A stretch of DNA of 59,657 nt from Cytophagales bacterium. Lineage in GTDB: Bacteria > Bacteroidota > Bacteroidia > Cytophagales > Spirosomataceae. The notes under the pieces are model-generated. The model did no database searches. It had not been told where the DNA came from and saw only the letters and a list, made by a program, of their open reading frames with translations. A program made the translations under genes and the position numbers. How positions within the stretch are numbered: position 1 is the stretch's first letter; each line of letters begins with the position of its first letter. The stretch lies in contig RDXN01000063.1 in NCBI GenBank assembly GCA_004292855.1, positions 1-59,657 on the forward strand, read 5' to 3'. Shown one piece after another: positions 42,518-50,297 of this stretch.

Positions 42518-42525
42518 CAAAATTA
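42518..42525 (-). promoter_or_regulatory. TAnnTTTG box heading the DUF177-rpmF-fatty acid cluster
   Basis: TAATTTTG on the minus strand, 30 nt upstream of the GTG start at 42488; transcription would start near 42511. Exact -7 consensus. No other exact box was noticed until accC is passed, so the seven genes may depend on this one plus read-through. Confidence 0.55.
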
Positions 42526-42548
42526 CGAAATTTTTTGGATAAAAAAAG

Positions 42549-42590
42549 ATTGGAACGCGGATTGAACGGATGGAGCGGATTGAAACTGGT
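42549..42590. repeat. Solitary arm related to the 36918-37020 palindrome
   Basis: The words GGAACGCGGATT and GAACGGATGGAGCGGATT follow the same pattern as the arms of the larger palindrome, but no opposite arm is present. It lies in the short gap between the DUF177 promoter and the next inverted repeat. Confidence 0.5.
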
Positions 42591-42618
42591 TTTTAAGACC
42601 GCAAAGCGCAATGAGTGG

Positions 42619-42709
42619 TTTTGTCATCCCGACGCAGGAGGGATCTACTCAGACTATTCTCAACTTGACTGTTAGCAACCTAGATCCCTCCTGCGTCGGG
42701 ATGACAAAA
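42619..42709. repeat. Inverted repeat, 28-nt perfect arms (copy B of a two-copy family)
   Basis: Arms 42619-42646 and 42682-42709 are exact complements. Starts TTTTGTCATCCCGACG. Sister of 33164-33252. It separates the prfB stop (42734) from the DUF177 promoter, so it may insulate the two units. A partial echo of the right end (GGGATGACA) follows at 42712-42720. Confidence 0.95.
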
Positions 42710-42733
42710 ACGGGATGACAAAAAAACAAAAAC

Positions 42734-43811
42734 TCAGTCCTGCATCAAAAGAAACGCCTTGATGAACTCATCCAAATCACCATCCAAAACGGCCTCTGTA
42801 TTAGAGGTTTGATAACCAGTGCGGTGATCTTTTACGCGCCGGTCGTCCAGCACGTAGGAACGAATCTGCGACCCCCATTCTATCTTCTTTTTGCCAGCCT
42901 CAACCTCAGCACGGGCCGCGTTGCGTTTCTGCACCTCAATCTCGTAGAGCTTCGATTTTAATAAGCGAATGGCTACCTCCTTGTTCATCAACTGACTACG
43001 CTCCTGCTGACACTCGATAATCAGGCCCGATGGTTTGTGCTTTAGCCGTACGGCGGTTTCCACCTTGTTCACGTTCTGACCACCGGCCCCGCCCGACCGG
43101 AAAGTGTCCCAGTCAATATCGGCCAGGTTTACCTCGATGTTGATCGAGTCGTCGACGAGCGGGTATGCAAACACCGACGCAAACGAGGTGTGCCGACGGG
43201 CGTTGGAGTCGAATGGCGAAATCCGTACGAGCCGGTGAACGCCGTTCTCGGACTTCAGATAACCGTAGGCTAACGGCCCGTCAATTTCGAGCGTGGCCGA
43301 TTTGATACCTGCTGTGTCGCCATCCTGATAATCGACCTGCTTCACGCTGTAGCCGTGTTTTTCGGCCCAGCGCAGATACATCCGATAAATCATATCGGCC
43401 CAGTCCTGACTCTCGGTGCCACCCGCCCCGGAGTTGATTTCGAGTACCGCGCTGAGTTGGTCTTCCTCGTTGCTCAACATCTTCTTGAGTTCGAGTTCTT
43501 CGAGGGTCACCATCACGTTGCGGGCCTCAGCATCGACCTCCTCTTCGGTTACGTCGCCCGCTTCGTAGAACTCATACAAGGTTTCGAGATCACCGAGTTG
43601 GCCGTCGAGTTTGTCGTAGCCGCCTACCCAACCTTTAAGGCTGCGCACCTGTTTCATGGTGGTTTCGGCGCGGTCGGCGTCGGTCCAGAATTCGGGCTGG
43701 AACGTCTGTTGTTCCAGATCGCTTAGCTGTTCTTTCTTCGCGTCGTAGTCAAAGATATCTCCTCAGGGCCTCTACTCTGGCCCTCAAGTCTTTCAACTGG
43801 TCGGTTGTCAT
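42734..43811 (-). CDS. prfB: Peptide chain release factor 2, programmed +1 frameshift
   Basis: 358 residues, joined as complement(43752..43811) plus complement(42734..43750). The zero frame runs [20 protein letters not shown] and stops at TGA (43751-43749). The stall site reads AGGAGATATCTTTGAC, i.e. an internal Shine-Dalgarno, then CTT-TGA-C, the classic RF2 autoregulatory slip. The +1 frame carries domain 1, and the RF2-type peptide loop is followed by [17 protein letters not shown] with the catalytic GGQ. RF2 reads UGA and UAA, so its own shortage raises frameshifting. The ATG at 43811 is preceded by an inverted repeat in the leader. Confidence 0.95.
43748..43763 (-). promoter_or_regulatory. 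prfB: RF2 recoding site
   Basis: AGGAGA, three nt, CTT, then in-frame TGA followed by C. Spacing between the internal Shine-Dalgarno and the slip codon equals that of the well-studied Escherichia coli site. UGAC is a weak stop context, which favours slippage. Confidence 0.95.
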
Positions 43812-43843
43812 GAACTTGTCGTTGTTGGTTGTTTTGGATATTG

Positions 43844-43908
43844 GACGTTGGATATTGGACGCTGGACCTCATTAGTCATCTAACGTCCAGCGTCCAATAT
43901 CCAACGTC
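43844..43908. repeat. Inverted repeat in the prfB leader, 24-nt perfect arms
   Basis: Arms 43844-43867 and 43885-43908 are exact complements (GACGTTGGATATTGGACG...). It lies between the -7 box at 43919-43926 and the ATG at 43811, so it would fold in the 5' untranslated region. It shares words with 8908-9022 and 16635-16652. Confidence 0.93.
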
Positions 43909-43918
43909 TTTCGAGCCG

Positions 43919-43926
43919 CAAAGATA
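43919..43926 (-). promoter_or_regulatory. TAnnTTTG box for prfB
   Basis: TATCTTTG on the minus strand; start site expected near 43912, giving a leader of about 100 nt that contains the whole inverted repeat. No -33 element is obvious. Confidence 0.55.
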
Positions 43927-44020
43927 CGACAAATGGGGGAGCGACACTTTTTTTTACCGATTACACAATTTTCGCCACTCCTAGCACCTTTTTTGTAGAG
44001 AGGCACTTTAGAAACTGTAA

Positions 44021-45001
44021 ATGACTTTACTTATGCGTTCCATCTTACACTCACTCCGTGCGACTTTGGTTGCCGTTGTACTGACTGGCCTTTTCGTTGG
44101 TTGTAACAAGGATACTGTAGAGGATAATGCCACGCCTAAATCGGCGAGCGACATTATTCAGGAAGATGCCCAATTCACGCTGCTGCGGGCGGCTGTACTT
44201 CGGGCCAATTTTGGGGATGCCCTCAAAGGGGCCAATCTGACCATTTTTGCCCCAAACGACGAGGCTTTCCGCACGGCTGGCTACGCCGATATTGCTGCGG
44301 TGAACGCCGTGCCGGTGGCAACGTTGACGAATATTTTGAAATACCACGTGTTCAATGGACTGATCAAATCCGACTCACCACAGCTAACGACCAACACGCC
44401 GGTACAGCCGGTAGGGGGCGGGTTGGCTTACATTACTAAGGTAGGTAGTGGCTCGGCGGCTGGTGTAAGCATCAACGGTGCCCGGGTTGTAAAAGCCGAT
44501 CAGGAGGTCTCGAACGGGTTGGTTCACACTATCGACCGGCTGTTATCGCCCCCGGCTACGAGCATTTTGGGCGTGTTACAGGCCGATCCGACTAATTTCT
44601 CGCTCGTGGTAGCAGCTATAAACCGAGTTCCCGCATTGGCTCTGCAATTGAGCACCACCGCAACGGGGCAGGCCGCAACTATTTTCGTGCCCGACAATGC
44701 GGCCTTTGCGGCTGCGGGTTCGCCATTAACTAGCCTTGCGGCCATCAGCGGGGCTACTCAGGCTACGCTGTCAGCTTTATTAGGCTACCATGCTGTGCAG
44801 GGCCTGATTTTCTCAAACCAGCTTACCGCCGGTCAACTGGCTACGCTCAACCCAACCGGTGCCAAACTGACGGTAGCTGTTGCGGGTGGGGTGCCCACGA
44901 TCAAAGGAAATCAAAATACCACGGCGGCAACGGTCAAGCGGGCTGATATTCTGACAAACAATGGCGTGATTCACGTCGTTAGTCAGGTATTACGACCATG
45001 A
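44021..45001 (+). CDS. Fasciclin (FAS1) repeat lipoprotein
   Basis: 326 residues. Signal with lipobox LFVGC (Cys at about 28), then two FAS1 domains: ~44-175 (FTLLRAAVLRANFGDALKG, LTIFAPNDEAFRTAG, ILKYHVFNGLI, VHTIDRLLSPP) and ~185-326 (FSLVVAAINRVPAL, ATIFVPDNAAFAAAG, LLGYHAVQGLIFS, GVIHVVSQVLRP). FAS1 domains mediate adhesion. ATG 44021 or 44033 would both give a working signal peptide. Its stop overlaps the next start (ATGA), so it is paired with the metallo-hydrolase. Confidence 0.92.
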   Translation: MTLLMRSILHSLRATLVAVVLTGLFVGCNKDTVEDNATPKSASDIIQEDAQFTLLRAAVLRANFGDALKGANLTIFAPNDEAFRTAGYADIAAVNAVPVATLTNILKYHVFNGLIKSDSPQLTTNTPVQPVGGGLAYITKVGSGSAAGVSINGARVVKADQEVSNGLVHTIDRLLSPPATSILGVLQADPTNFSLVVAAINRVPALALQLSTTATGQAATIFVPDNAAFAAAGSPLTSLAAISGATQATLSALLGYHAVQGLIFSNQLTAGQLATLNPTGAKLTVAVAGGVPTIKGNQNTTAATVKRADILTNNGVIHVVSQVLRP

Positions 45002-46071
45002 CCATTCGCAAACCAATGGGTATAATTCTGGGAATTGTGCTGGCAGTAGTCTTGGGGGGCATACTGTTCGGCATTTCTATTTCGACTCCGCGCTACATAG
45101 GGCCGGTGAGCGATCATTTCGACGGGAAGGAGTTTCACAATTACCCAGATGCCAATGGGCAACCTGTTGAATCAAAGGGCTTTCGGGAGGTAATTGGCTG
45201 GTTGCTTAACCGCGAAAAGACCGAACCCTGGGACGGGTATCACGATGACCCGCCCGGCCCCAAACCCGCCGACCGTGTTGAGGGCGATTCGGTCCGGGTT
45301 ACGTTTATCAACCACTCTACAGTCCTGCTTCAGTTCGACGGCCTGAACGTGATTACCGACCCCGTTTATTATGATCACGTGGGGCCGGTGCAGTTTGCGG
45401 GCATCAAGCGGAATCGCCCGCCCGGCATCCGATTCGAGGATTTGCCCAAAATAGATGTGTTGCTCTTAAGCCACAATCACTGGGACCACCTCGATATCGA
45501 AACCGTTCAAAAACTGTGCAAACGCGATAGTCCGAAGGTGTTCTGTACATTGGGGGTGAAGCAATTTCTGGAGCAGAAAGGTTGCCGCAACGTAACCGAA
45601 ATGGACTGGCATCAATCGACTCCGTTCAATGACAGCACCACGATTCACTGCGTACCGGCTCAGCATTTCTCAGGCCGGGGCCTGCTCGACCGGCACGCTA
45701 CCTTGTGGGCGGGTTTCATTATCGACAGCAAACTCGTTGGTAAACTTTATTTTGTGGGTGACACGGGCTATGGGCCATTCCTGAAAAAAATCGGTGAGAA
45801 GTTTGGCCCGCTTCGGTTGGCCCTCATCCCGATTGGGGCCTTCAAGCCTAAATGGTTTATGTCGCCCATCCACTGCTCACCCGATCAGGCGGTGGAGATT
45901 CATAAAGATGTACAGTCGCAGCAGAGCATTGCCATTCACTTTGGCACCTTCCCAATGGCCGACGATGGCGAGCGCGAACCTGTTACGGTACTCGACAGTA
46001 CGCTCCGCGCTCAGGGCATCGACTCCGCCCGATTCCGCGCCCTTCGTAACGGCGAACACGTTGATTTATAA
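44998..46071 (+). CDS. Membrane-anchored metallo-beta-lactamase fold hydrolase (NAPE-PLD-like)
   Basis: 357 residues. One N-terminal span (about 7-28) and then a zinc hydrolase: LLLSHNHWDHLD with HxHxDH at 159-164, QHFSGRG, FVGDTGYGP and the final metal His in AIHFGTFPMADD. VTFINHSTVLLQFDGLNVITDPVY and APIHCSPDQAVEIH-like stretch (SPIHCSPDQAVEIH) match the N-acyl-phosphatidylethanolamine phospholipase D group. Substrate may be a phospholipid or N-acyl lipid, acting at the membrane. It overlaps the FAS1 gene by 4 nt. Confidence 0.9.
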   Translation: MTIRKPMGIILGIVLAVVLGGILFGISISTPRYIGPVSDHFDGKEFHNYPDANGQPVESKGFREVIGWLLNREKTEPWDGYHDDPPGPKPADRVEGDSVRVTFINHSTVLLQFDGLNVITDPVYYDHVGPVQFAGIKRNRPPGIRFEDLPKIDVLLLSHNHWDHLDIETVQKLCKRDSPKVFCTLGVKQFLEQKGCRNVTEMDWHQSTPFNDSTTIHCVPAQHFSGRGLLDRHATLWAGFIIDSKLVGKLYFVGDTGYGPFLKKIGEKFGPLRLALIPIGAFKPKWFMSPIHCSPDQAVEIHKDVQSQQSIAIHFGTFPMADDGEREPVTVLDSTLRAQGIDSARFRALRNGEHVDL

Positions 46072-46219
46072 AATTTTCGGACTGCATTCCAACGCTTGTG
46101 CATCGAAATGGGTCTTTGAAACGTATTTTGCTCTATAGGGGTTGCTTCTCTATGCTGTAGGGGGGGAACCCCGTAGGACGTCGTTTTCATAGCTGATCCC
46201 GTAAATCAATCTGTTTTCA

Positions 46220-47161
46220 ATGAATCGTTTTCTTCGTTTTTCTTTAGTGCTTCTTGCTGCGGCTGGTCTGCAATCGTGTATAAAGAGTAGTGATGTAGTG
46301 GACTCAGGCTCGGCTGCCCTCGACAACGACAACGCCATTAAGCAGTATGTGTCGCAAAACTCGGGTACGGCGGCCAACCCTATCAGCTTTAGTGCCACTG
46401 GTTCGGGTTTGTACTATGCCCTGGTAAAGTCTAATCCGACCGCCAAAAAATCGGTAACGGGCGAGGAGGTAACGTTTGCCTACACGATATACAATCTTAA
46501 TAACCAGGCTCTCGACAGTTCTAAAACGGCAAGTCTGCCGTTTTTCGTGGCGGGCTTTAATTCGCTGCTACCGGGCTTGCAAGAGGGTATGTCGCTGATG
46601 CGTGAGGGTGAGAAAGCTCGCTTCCTGATTCCGTCGTATCTGGCTTATGGTTCACAGGCACAAACAGCCATCAACCTGCCTGCTAATTCGCCCGTTCGAT
46701 TTGATATTGAGATGATTAAATCGCGCAATGAAGAGCAACAGGTCGCCGATTATGTGACCTCTCCAGCCCTCATAACTTCGCTGTCACTGACGACTGCGCC
46801 TACCAATATAATACGATCAACGAGCGGTTTGCGGGTTATCAAAACACTTACTAATCCGACCGGGGCCACTATCACATCGGGGCAGTCGGTCACGTTGAAC
46901 TACACAGGCCAGACGTTGCGGGCTACGGCTCCATTTGACAAAAATACCAACGGCACGTTTAGTTTTACGCTTGGCCGTAACGAGCTGATTGCCGGTTTTG
47001 AAGAGGGTGTTTTGCAGTTACGCGTAGGTGAGAAAGCAACGCTCGTCTTTCCCTCGTCTATCGGTTATGGTACAAAAGGCGTGCAAAATTCGAGCGGTGT
47101 GTATGTCATAATGCCTTATGCCCCGCTTCGGTTTGACATTGAAGTATTAAGTGTGAAGTAG
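46220..47161 (+). CDS. Double-domain FKBP-type peptidyl-prolyl isomerase lipoprotein
   Basis: 313 residues. Lipobox LQSC (Cys20) and two FKBP domains, ~57-172 (GEEVTFAYTIYNL, PFFVAGFNSLLPGLQEGMSLMREGEKARFLIPSYLAYG, VRFDIEMI) and ~195-313 (GQSVTLNYTGQTL, FTLGRNELIAGFEEGVLQLRVGEKATLVFPSSIGYG, PLRFDIEVL). It would help fold exported proteins in the periplasm. The first domain is more divergent and may be less active. Related FKBP lipoproteins (GldI type) belong to gliding in Bacteroidota, but this one is not with gld genes. Confidence 0.9.
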   Translation: MNRFLRFSLVLLAAAGLQSCIKSSDVVDSGSAALDNDNAIKQYVSQNSGTAANPISFSATGSGLYYALVKSNPTAKKSVTGEEVTFAYTIYNLNNQALDSSKTASLPFFVAGFNSLLPGLQEGMSLMREGEKARFLIPSYLAYGSQAQTAINLPANSPVRFDIEMIKSRNEEQQVADYVTSPALITSLSLTTAPTNIIRSTSGLRVIKTLTNPTGATITSGQSVTLNYTGQTLRATAPFDKNTNGTFSFTLGRNELIAGFEEGVLQLRVGEKATLVFPSSIGYGTKGVQNSSGVYVIMPYAPLRFDIEVLSVK

Positions 47162-47188
47162 ATAAACTATTGTTTTAGTAAGTTATGG

Positions 47189-47211
47189 GGGCAGGTTTGC
47201 CCTCTTTTTTT
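47189..47211 (+). terminator. Terminator after the FKBP gene
   Basis: GGGCA, loop GGTT, TGCCC, then TCTTTTTTT. It lies 28 nt past the stop at 47161. The stem is short but the U-tract is good. Confidence 0.6.
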
Positions 47212-47351
47212 GCCCAAAAAGCACGATTTGGACCATTCCCTCATGAAGTAAAGTTTTTGCTAGGTAAAGCAATCCATAAGCATTTAAGACCCGTTGGTAT
47301 GCACATCTGCCCGATACACAGGCAGACCATCACCAATCATCTCTTTCGTTT

Positions 47352-48080
47352 ATGGAAAACAAGAATAATCTATTAGTCCGGGCCAAAGCGGTGGATTCGG
47401 ATAGTCGCCGTCGGTTTCTGCGCTACGCAGGATTCTCGGCTCTGACCGCCACCACCGTGTTGGCAGCTTGCGAAAACGCAACGCTGGAGCCTGCTGCCGC
47501 AAGTGGGGCACGAATTGCTGCCGATGGATCAATTGATCTGGGATCGGGCGATGTGGGCATCCTGAACTACGCCTATGCCCTTGAGCAATTGGAGTATGCG
47601 TTTTATGCGCAGGTAATCGCCAACCCTTATGGGGGCATGAGCAGCATGGAGCGGTCTATCCTGACCGATATTCGTGATCACGAAAAAGCGCACCGCGATT
47701 TCTTCCGGGCAGCTTTGGGTGGGGCAGCCATTCCTATGCTCAACGCCAATTTTGGGGCGGTAAACTTTAGCGACCGGGGGAGCGTGCTGACCACCGCTCG
47801 TGTGTTTGAAGATTTAGGCGTTTCGGCTTACAATGGAGCTGGCCGGTTGCTTACCGATGGGAATAACCTCTCGACGGCGGGTAAGATTGTCTCGGTTGAG
47901 GCTCGGCACGCGGCTATTATCCGTGAGTTATTATCTCCGTTTAGTACTTCGTTTGCGGGCGATGATGTAGTTACCACCGACACGGGTCTCGACGTGGTGA
48001 ATATGCCATCGACTGTTTTGGCGGCAGCGCAGCCGTTTATTGTGGAGCGCATCACGGCCAACAATCTTCCAACCATGTAA
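47352..48080 (+). CDS. Exported ferritin-like domain protein 1
   Basis: 242 residues. A twin-arginine-like start (SRRRFLRYAGFSAL) with LAAC at about 36-39, so Tat export and possible lipid anchoring. The four-helix Ferritin_2 domain has EQLEYAFYAQVI, DIRDHEKAHRDFF and VSVEARHAAIIREL, in which Glu, His and ExxH residues could bind two irons. Members of this family in Bacteroidota occur as adjacent pairs, as here: the next gene begins 12 nt on. Function is unknown; oxidative-stress or desiccation roles have been suggested for relatives. Confidence 0.87.
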   Translation: MENKNNLLVRAKAVDSDSRRRFLRYAGFSALTATTVLAACENATLEPAAASGARIAADGSIDLGSGDVGILNYAYALEQLEYAFYAQVIANPYGGMSSMERSILTDIRDHEKAHRDFFRAALGGAAIPMLNANFGAVNFSDRGSVLTTARVFEDLGVSAYNGAGRLLTDGNNLSTAGKIVSVEARHAAIIRELLSPFSTSFAGDDVVTTDTGLDVVNMPSTVLAAAQPFIVERITANNLPTM

Positions 48081-48092
48081 TCCCGAACGGAC

Positions 48093-48866
48093 ATGAATCT
48101 GCAAAACCTATTTAATGCTTTAGAAAACGTAGATGCTGAAATCTACGAGCGCGTGAAACACGTTTCGCGCCGTCAATTATTCAGCTTCGGGAAGAAAGCC
48201 GCGATGGTAGCCGCTCCGCTAGCTGTTGCTTCATCCATCAACAAAGCTTACGGACAAACTATGCCCGACCGCACGGTTGAGGTCCTGAAATTTGCCCTAT
48301 TACTCGAGTATCTCGAAGATGAATTTTACCGCATCGGTCTCAACACGCCGGGGCTGATTCCTGATCGCGACCGGCCTATTTTCGCTCAAATCAGTAAGCA
48401 CGAGGCCTCGCACGTGACCCTGTTGCGTACGGCTCTGGGCAACGCTGCCGATCCAAAACCTAACTTTGACTTTACGGCGCGGGGTGCATTTCCCACAGTG
48501 TTCTCGAACTACCAGACGTTTACAACCCTGGCTCAGGCATTTGAAGATACGGGTGTGCGGGCCTACAAAGGTCAGGCCCCGATGCTGATGGTGAACGACC
48601 CTGTGTTAGAGATAGCCCTGCGGATCCACTCGGTGGAAGCTCGCCATGCTGCTCGTGTGCGCGTATTGCGGGGCATGAAAGGATGGATTTCAGGTATGGA
48701 GGGTTTCCCCGGTGCTGTGTATTCGGGCGAGCAGGCTACCAACGAGCGCGAGGTGAACGTGCCGGGTATCTCGGGCGTGTCGTCGATGGGCGTTTCTGAG
48801 GCCTTCGATGAACCGCTAACCAAAGATCAGGTATTGGCTATTGCCATTCCGTTCGTTCGTTTCTAG
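48093..48866 (+). CDS. Exported ferritin-like domain protein 2
   Basis: 257 residues. SRRQLFSFGKKAAMVAAPLAVASS is a Tat-type signal ending near AYGQ, starting about 25 residues in from the N-terminus. The helix bundle shows LKFALLLEYLEDEFYRIG, ISKHEASHVTLLRTAL, QAFEDTGVRAYKGQAP and IHSVEARHAARVRVL, the same E/H pattern as its neighbour. The two were probably duplicated and may form a heteromer outside the cytoplasm. A strong bidirectional terminator follows. Confidence 0.87.
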   Translation: MNLQNLFNALENVDAEIYERVKHVSRRQLFSFGKKAAMVAAPLAVASSINKAYGQTMPDRTVEVLKFALLLEYLEDEFYRIGLNTPGLIPDRDRPIFAQISKHEASHVTLLRTALGNAADPKPNFDFTARGAFPTVFSNYQTFTTLAQAFEDTGVRAYKGQAPMLMVNDPVLEIALRIHSVEARHAARVRVLRGMKGWISGMEGFPGAVYSGEQATNEREVNVPGISGVSSMGVSEAFDEPLTKDQVLAIAIPFVRF

Positions 48867-48883
48867 TCCGATTGTTTCTTCAT

Positions 48884-48919
48884 AAAAAAAGCCGCCCTGT
48901 GTTTCGGGGCGGCTTTTTT
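48884..48919. terminator. Bidirectional intrinsic terminator
   Basis: A-run, GCCGCCC (48891-48897), 9-nt loop, GGGCGGC (48907-48913), T-run. It serves both the ferritin-like pair and the convergent icd gene. Confidence 0.93.
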
Positions 48920-48935
48920 GTATTCGGGCGATGGC

Positions 48936-50153
48936 TTACGCCAGCTTCACTTTCAAGGCGGCATCAAGGGCCTCCAGGAAGTCTTCGGTGTTCAGGTAAT
49001 GCTCACCAGCGACCAACTTCGTACCCGATGGGAAAGCCGACAGAGCCAAATCTTTGGTCATTTTGCCACTTTCGACCACCTCCACACAAACGGCTTCGAG
49101 TGCATCGGCGAAGTCGATGAGGGGTTGGTTGCCGTCGAGTTTGCCCCGGAACGCCAGGCCGCGTGTCCAAGCGTAAATCGACGCGATAGGGTTGGTGCTG
49201 GTTTTGTTACCTTTCTGGTACTCGCGATAGTGGCGCGTCACGGTGCCGTGAGCAGCCTCCGATTCCATTGTGTTGCCATCGGGCGTGAGCAGCACCGACG
49301 TCATCAGGCCGAGTGAACCAAAACCCTGCGCTACGGTGTCGGACTGAACGTCGCCGTCGTAGTTTTTGCAGGCCCACACAAAGTTGCCTTCCCACTTCAG
49401 GGCCGAGGCTACCATGTCGTCGATCAGGCGGTGTTCGTACTGCACCTTGCCTGCAAACTCGTTGTCGTAAACTTCCTGAAAGATGTCTTTGAACCGACCG
49501 TCGTATTTTTTCAGGATCGTATTTTTGGTCGACAGGTAGAGTGGCCAGCCTTTTTGCATGGCGACGTTGAAGCACGAACGAGCGAAGCCATAAATCGACT
49601 CATCGACGTTGTACATGCCCATCGCTACACCCGGACCTTTAAAATCGAACACATTGAATTCCATTACCTGCCCATCTTCTCCCTCAAACTTCATGGTCAG
49701 TTTGCCTTTGCCGGGAACGAGGAAATCGGTGGCGCGGTACTGATCGCCAAACGCGTGCCGACCCACGATGATGGGGGCTGTCCAGTTCGTAACCAGGCGT
49801 GGCACGTTGTTCATCACGATAGGCTCGCGGAACACAGTCCCATCCAAGATATTGCGGATTGTGCCGTTGGGCGACTTCCACATCTGCTTCAGGTTGAACT
49901 CCTTCACACGTTGCTCGTCGGGTGTGATGGTGGCGCATTTGATACCAACCCCGTATTGCTTGATAGCGTTGGCCGCGTCGATGGTTACCTGATCGTTAGT
50001 CTCGTCGCGGTACTCAATACCGAGGTCATAATACTTAATGTCAACGTCAACGTAGGGCAGAATCAGTTTGTCTTTGATGAACTTCCAGATAATGCGGGTC
50101 ATTTCATCGCCATCCAGTTCGACAACCGGATTTGCCACCTTTATTTTTTCCAT
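48936..50153 (-). CDS. icd: NADP-dependent isocitrate dehydrogenase (homodimeric, eukaryote-like type)
   Basis: 405 residues. [59 protein letters not shown], and [18 protein letters not shown] place it in the type II NADP-IDH clade shared by eukaryotes and many Bacteroidota. Substrate-binding Ser and Arg are in KSPNGTIRN; metal Asp in [14 protein letters not shown]. The product is 2-oxoglutarate in the TCA cycle. It is a single gene with a TACCTTTG box. Confidence 0.96.
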   Translation of the reverse strand: MEKIKVANPVVELDGDEMTRIIWKFIKDKLILPYVDVDIKYYDLGIEYRDETNDQVTIDAANAIKQYGVGIKCATITPDEQRVKEFNLKQMWKSPNGTIRNILDGTVFREPIVMNNVPRLVTNWTAPIIVGRHAFGDQYRATDFLVPGKGKLTMKFEGEDGQVMEFNVFDFKGPGVAMGMYNVDESIYGFARSCFNVAMQKGWPLYLSTKNTILKKYDGRFKDIFQEVYDNEFAGKVQYEHRLIDDMVASALKWEGNFVWACKNYDGDVQSDTVAQGFGSLGLMTSVLLTPDGNTMESEAAHGTVTRHYREYQKGNKTSTNPIASIYAWTRGLAFRGKLDGNQPLIDFADALEAVCVEVVESGKMTKDLALSAFPSGTKLVAGEHYLNTEDFLEALDAALKVKLA

Positions 50154-50198
50154 GCTATTGAATTGTGATTGAAAGGAATCGTATCAAAAAATCGGGGG

Positions 50199-50206
50199 CA
50201 AAGGTA
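50199..50206 (-). promoter_or_regulatory. TAnnTTTG box for icd
   Basis: TACCTTTG on the minus strand, 45 nt upstream of the ATG at 50153. Exact -7 consensus; -33 region is G/C-poor and lacks TTTG. Confidence 0.55.
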
Positions 50207-50297
50207 CGGAATCGGGGGGAAGGGAGAAAATAGGAATGAGTTGAACCATGTAGCGGGTTTTTAACTAATTTGGGGGTCACAATCTGACTAAACCCCT

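Noticed and set aside
42489-42611. Longer DUF177 start
   Set aside because: The extension runs through the promoter box and repeat DNA; the GTG has a good Shine-Dalgarno.
33164-42709. CRISPR array suggested by repeated elements
   Set aside because: Copies are kilobases apart, differ in sequence and have no regular spacers; no cas genes are present.
42734-43657. prfB starting at an internal ATG without frameshift
   Set aside because: This would remove most of domain 1, while a perfect RF2 recoding site and a short zero frame lie just upstream.
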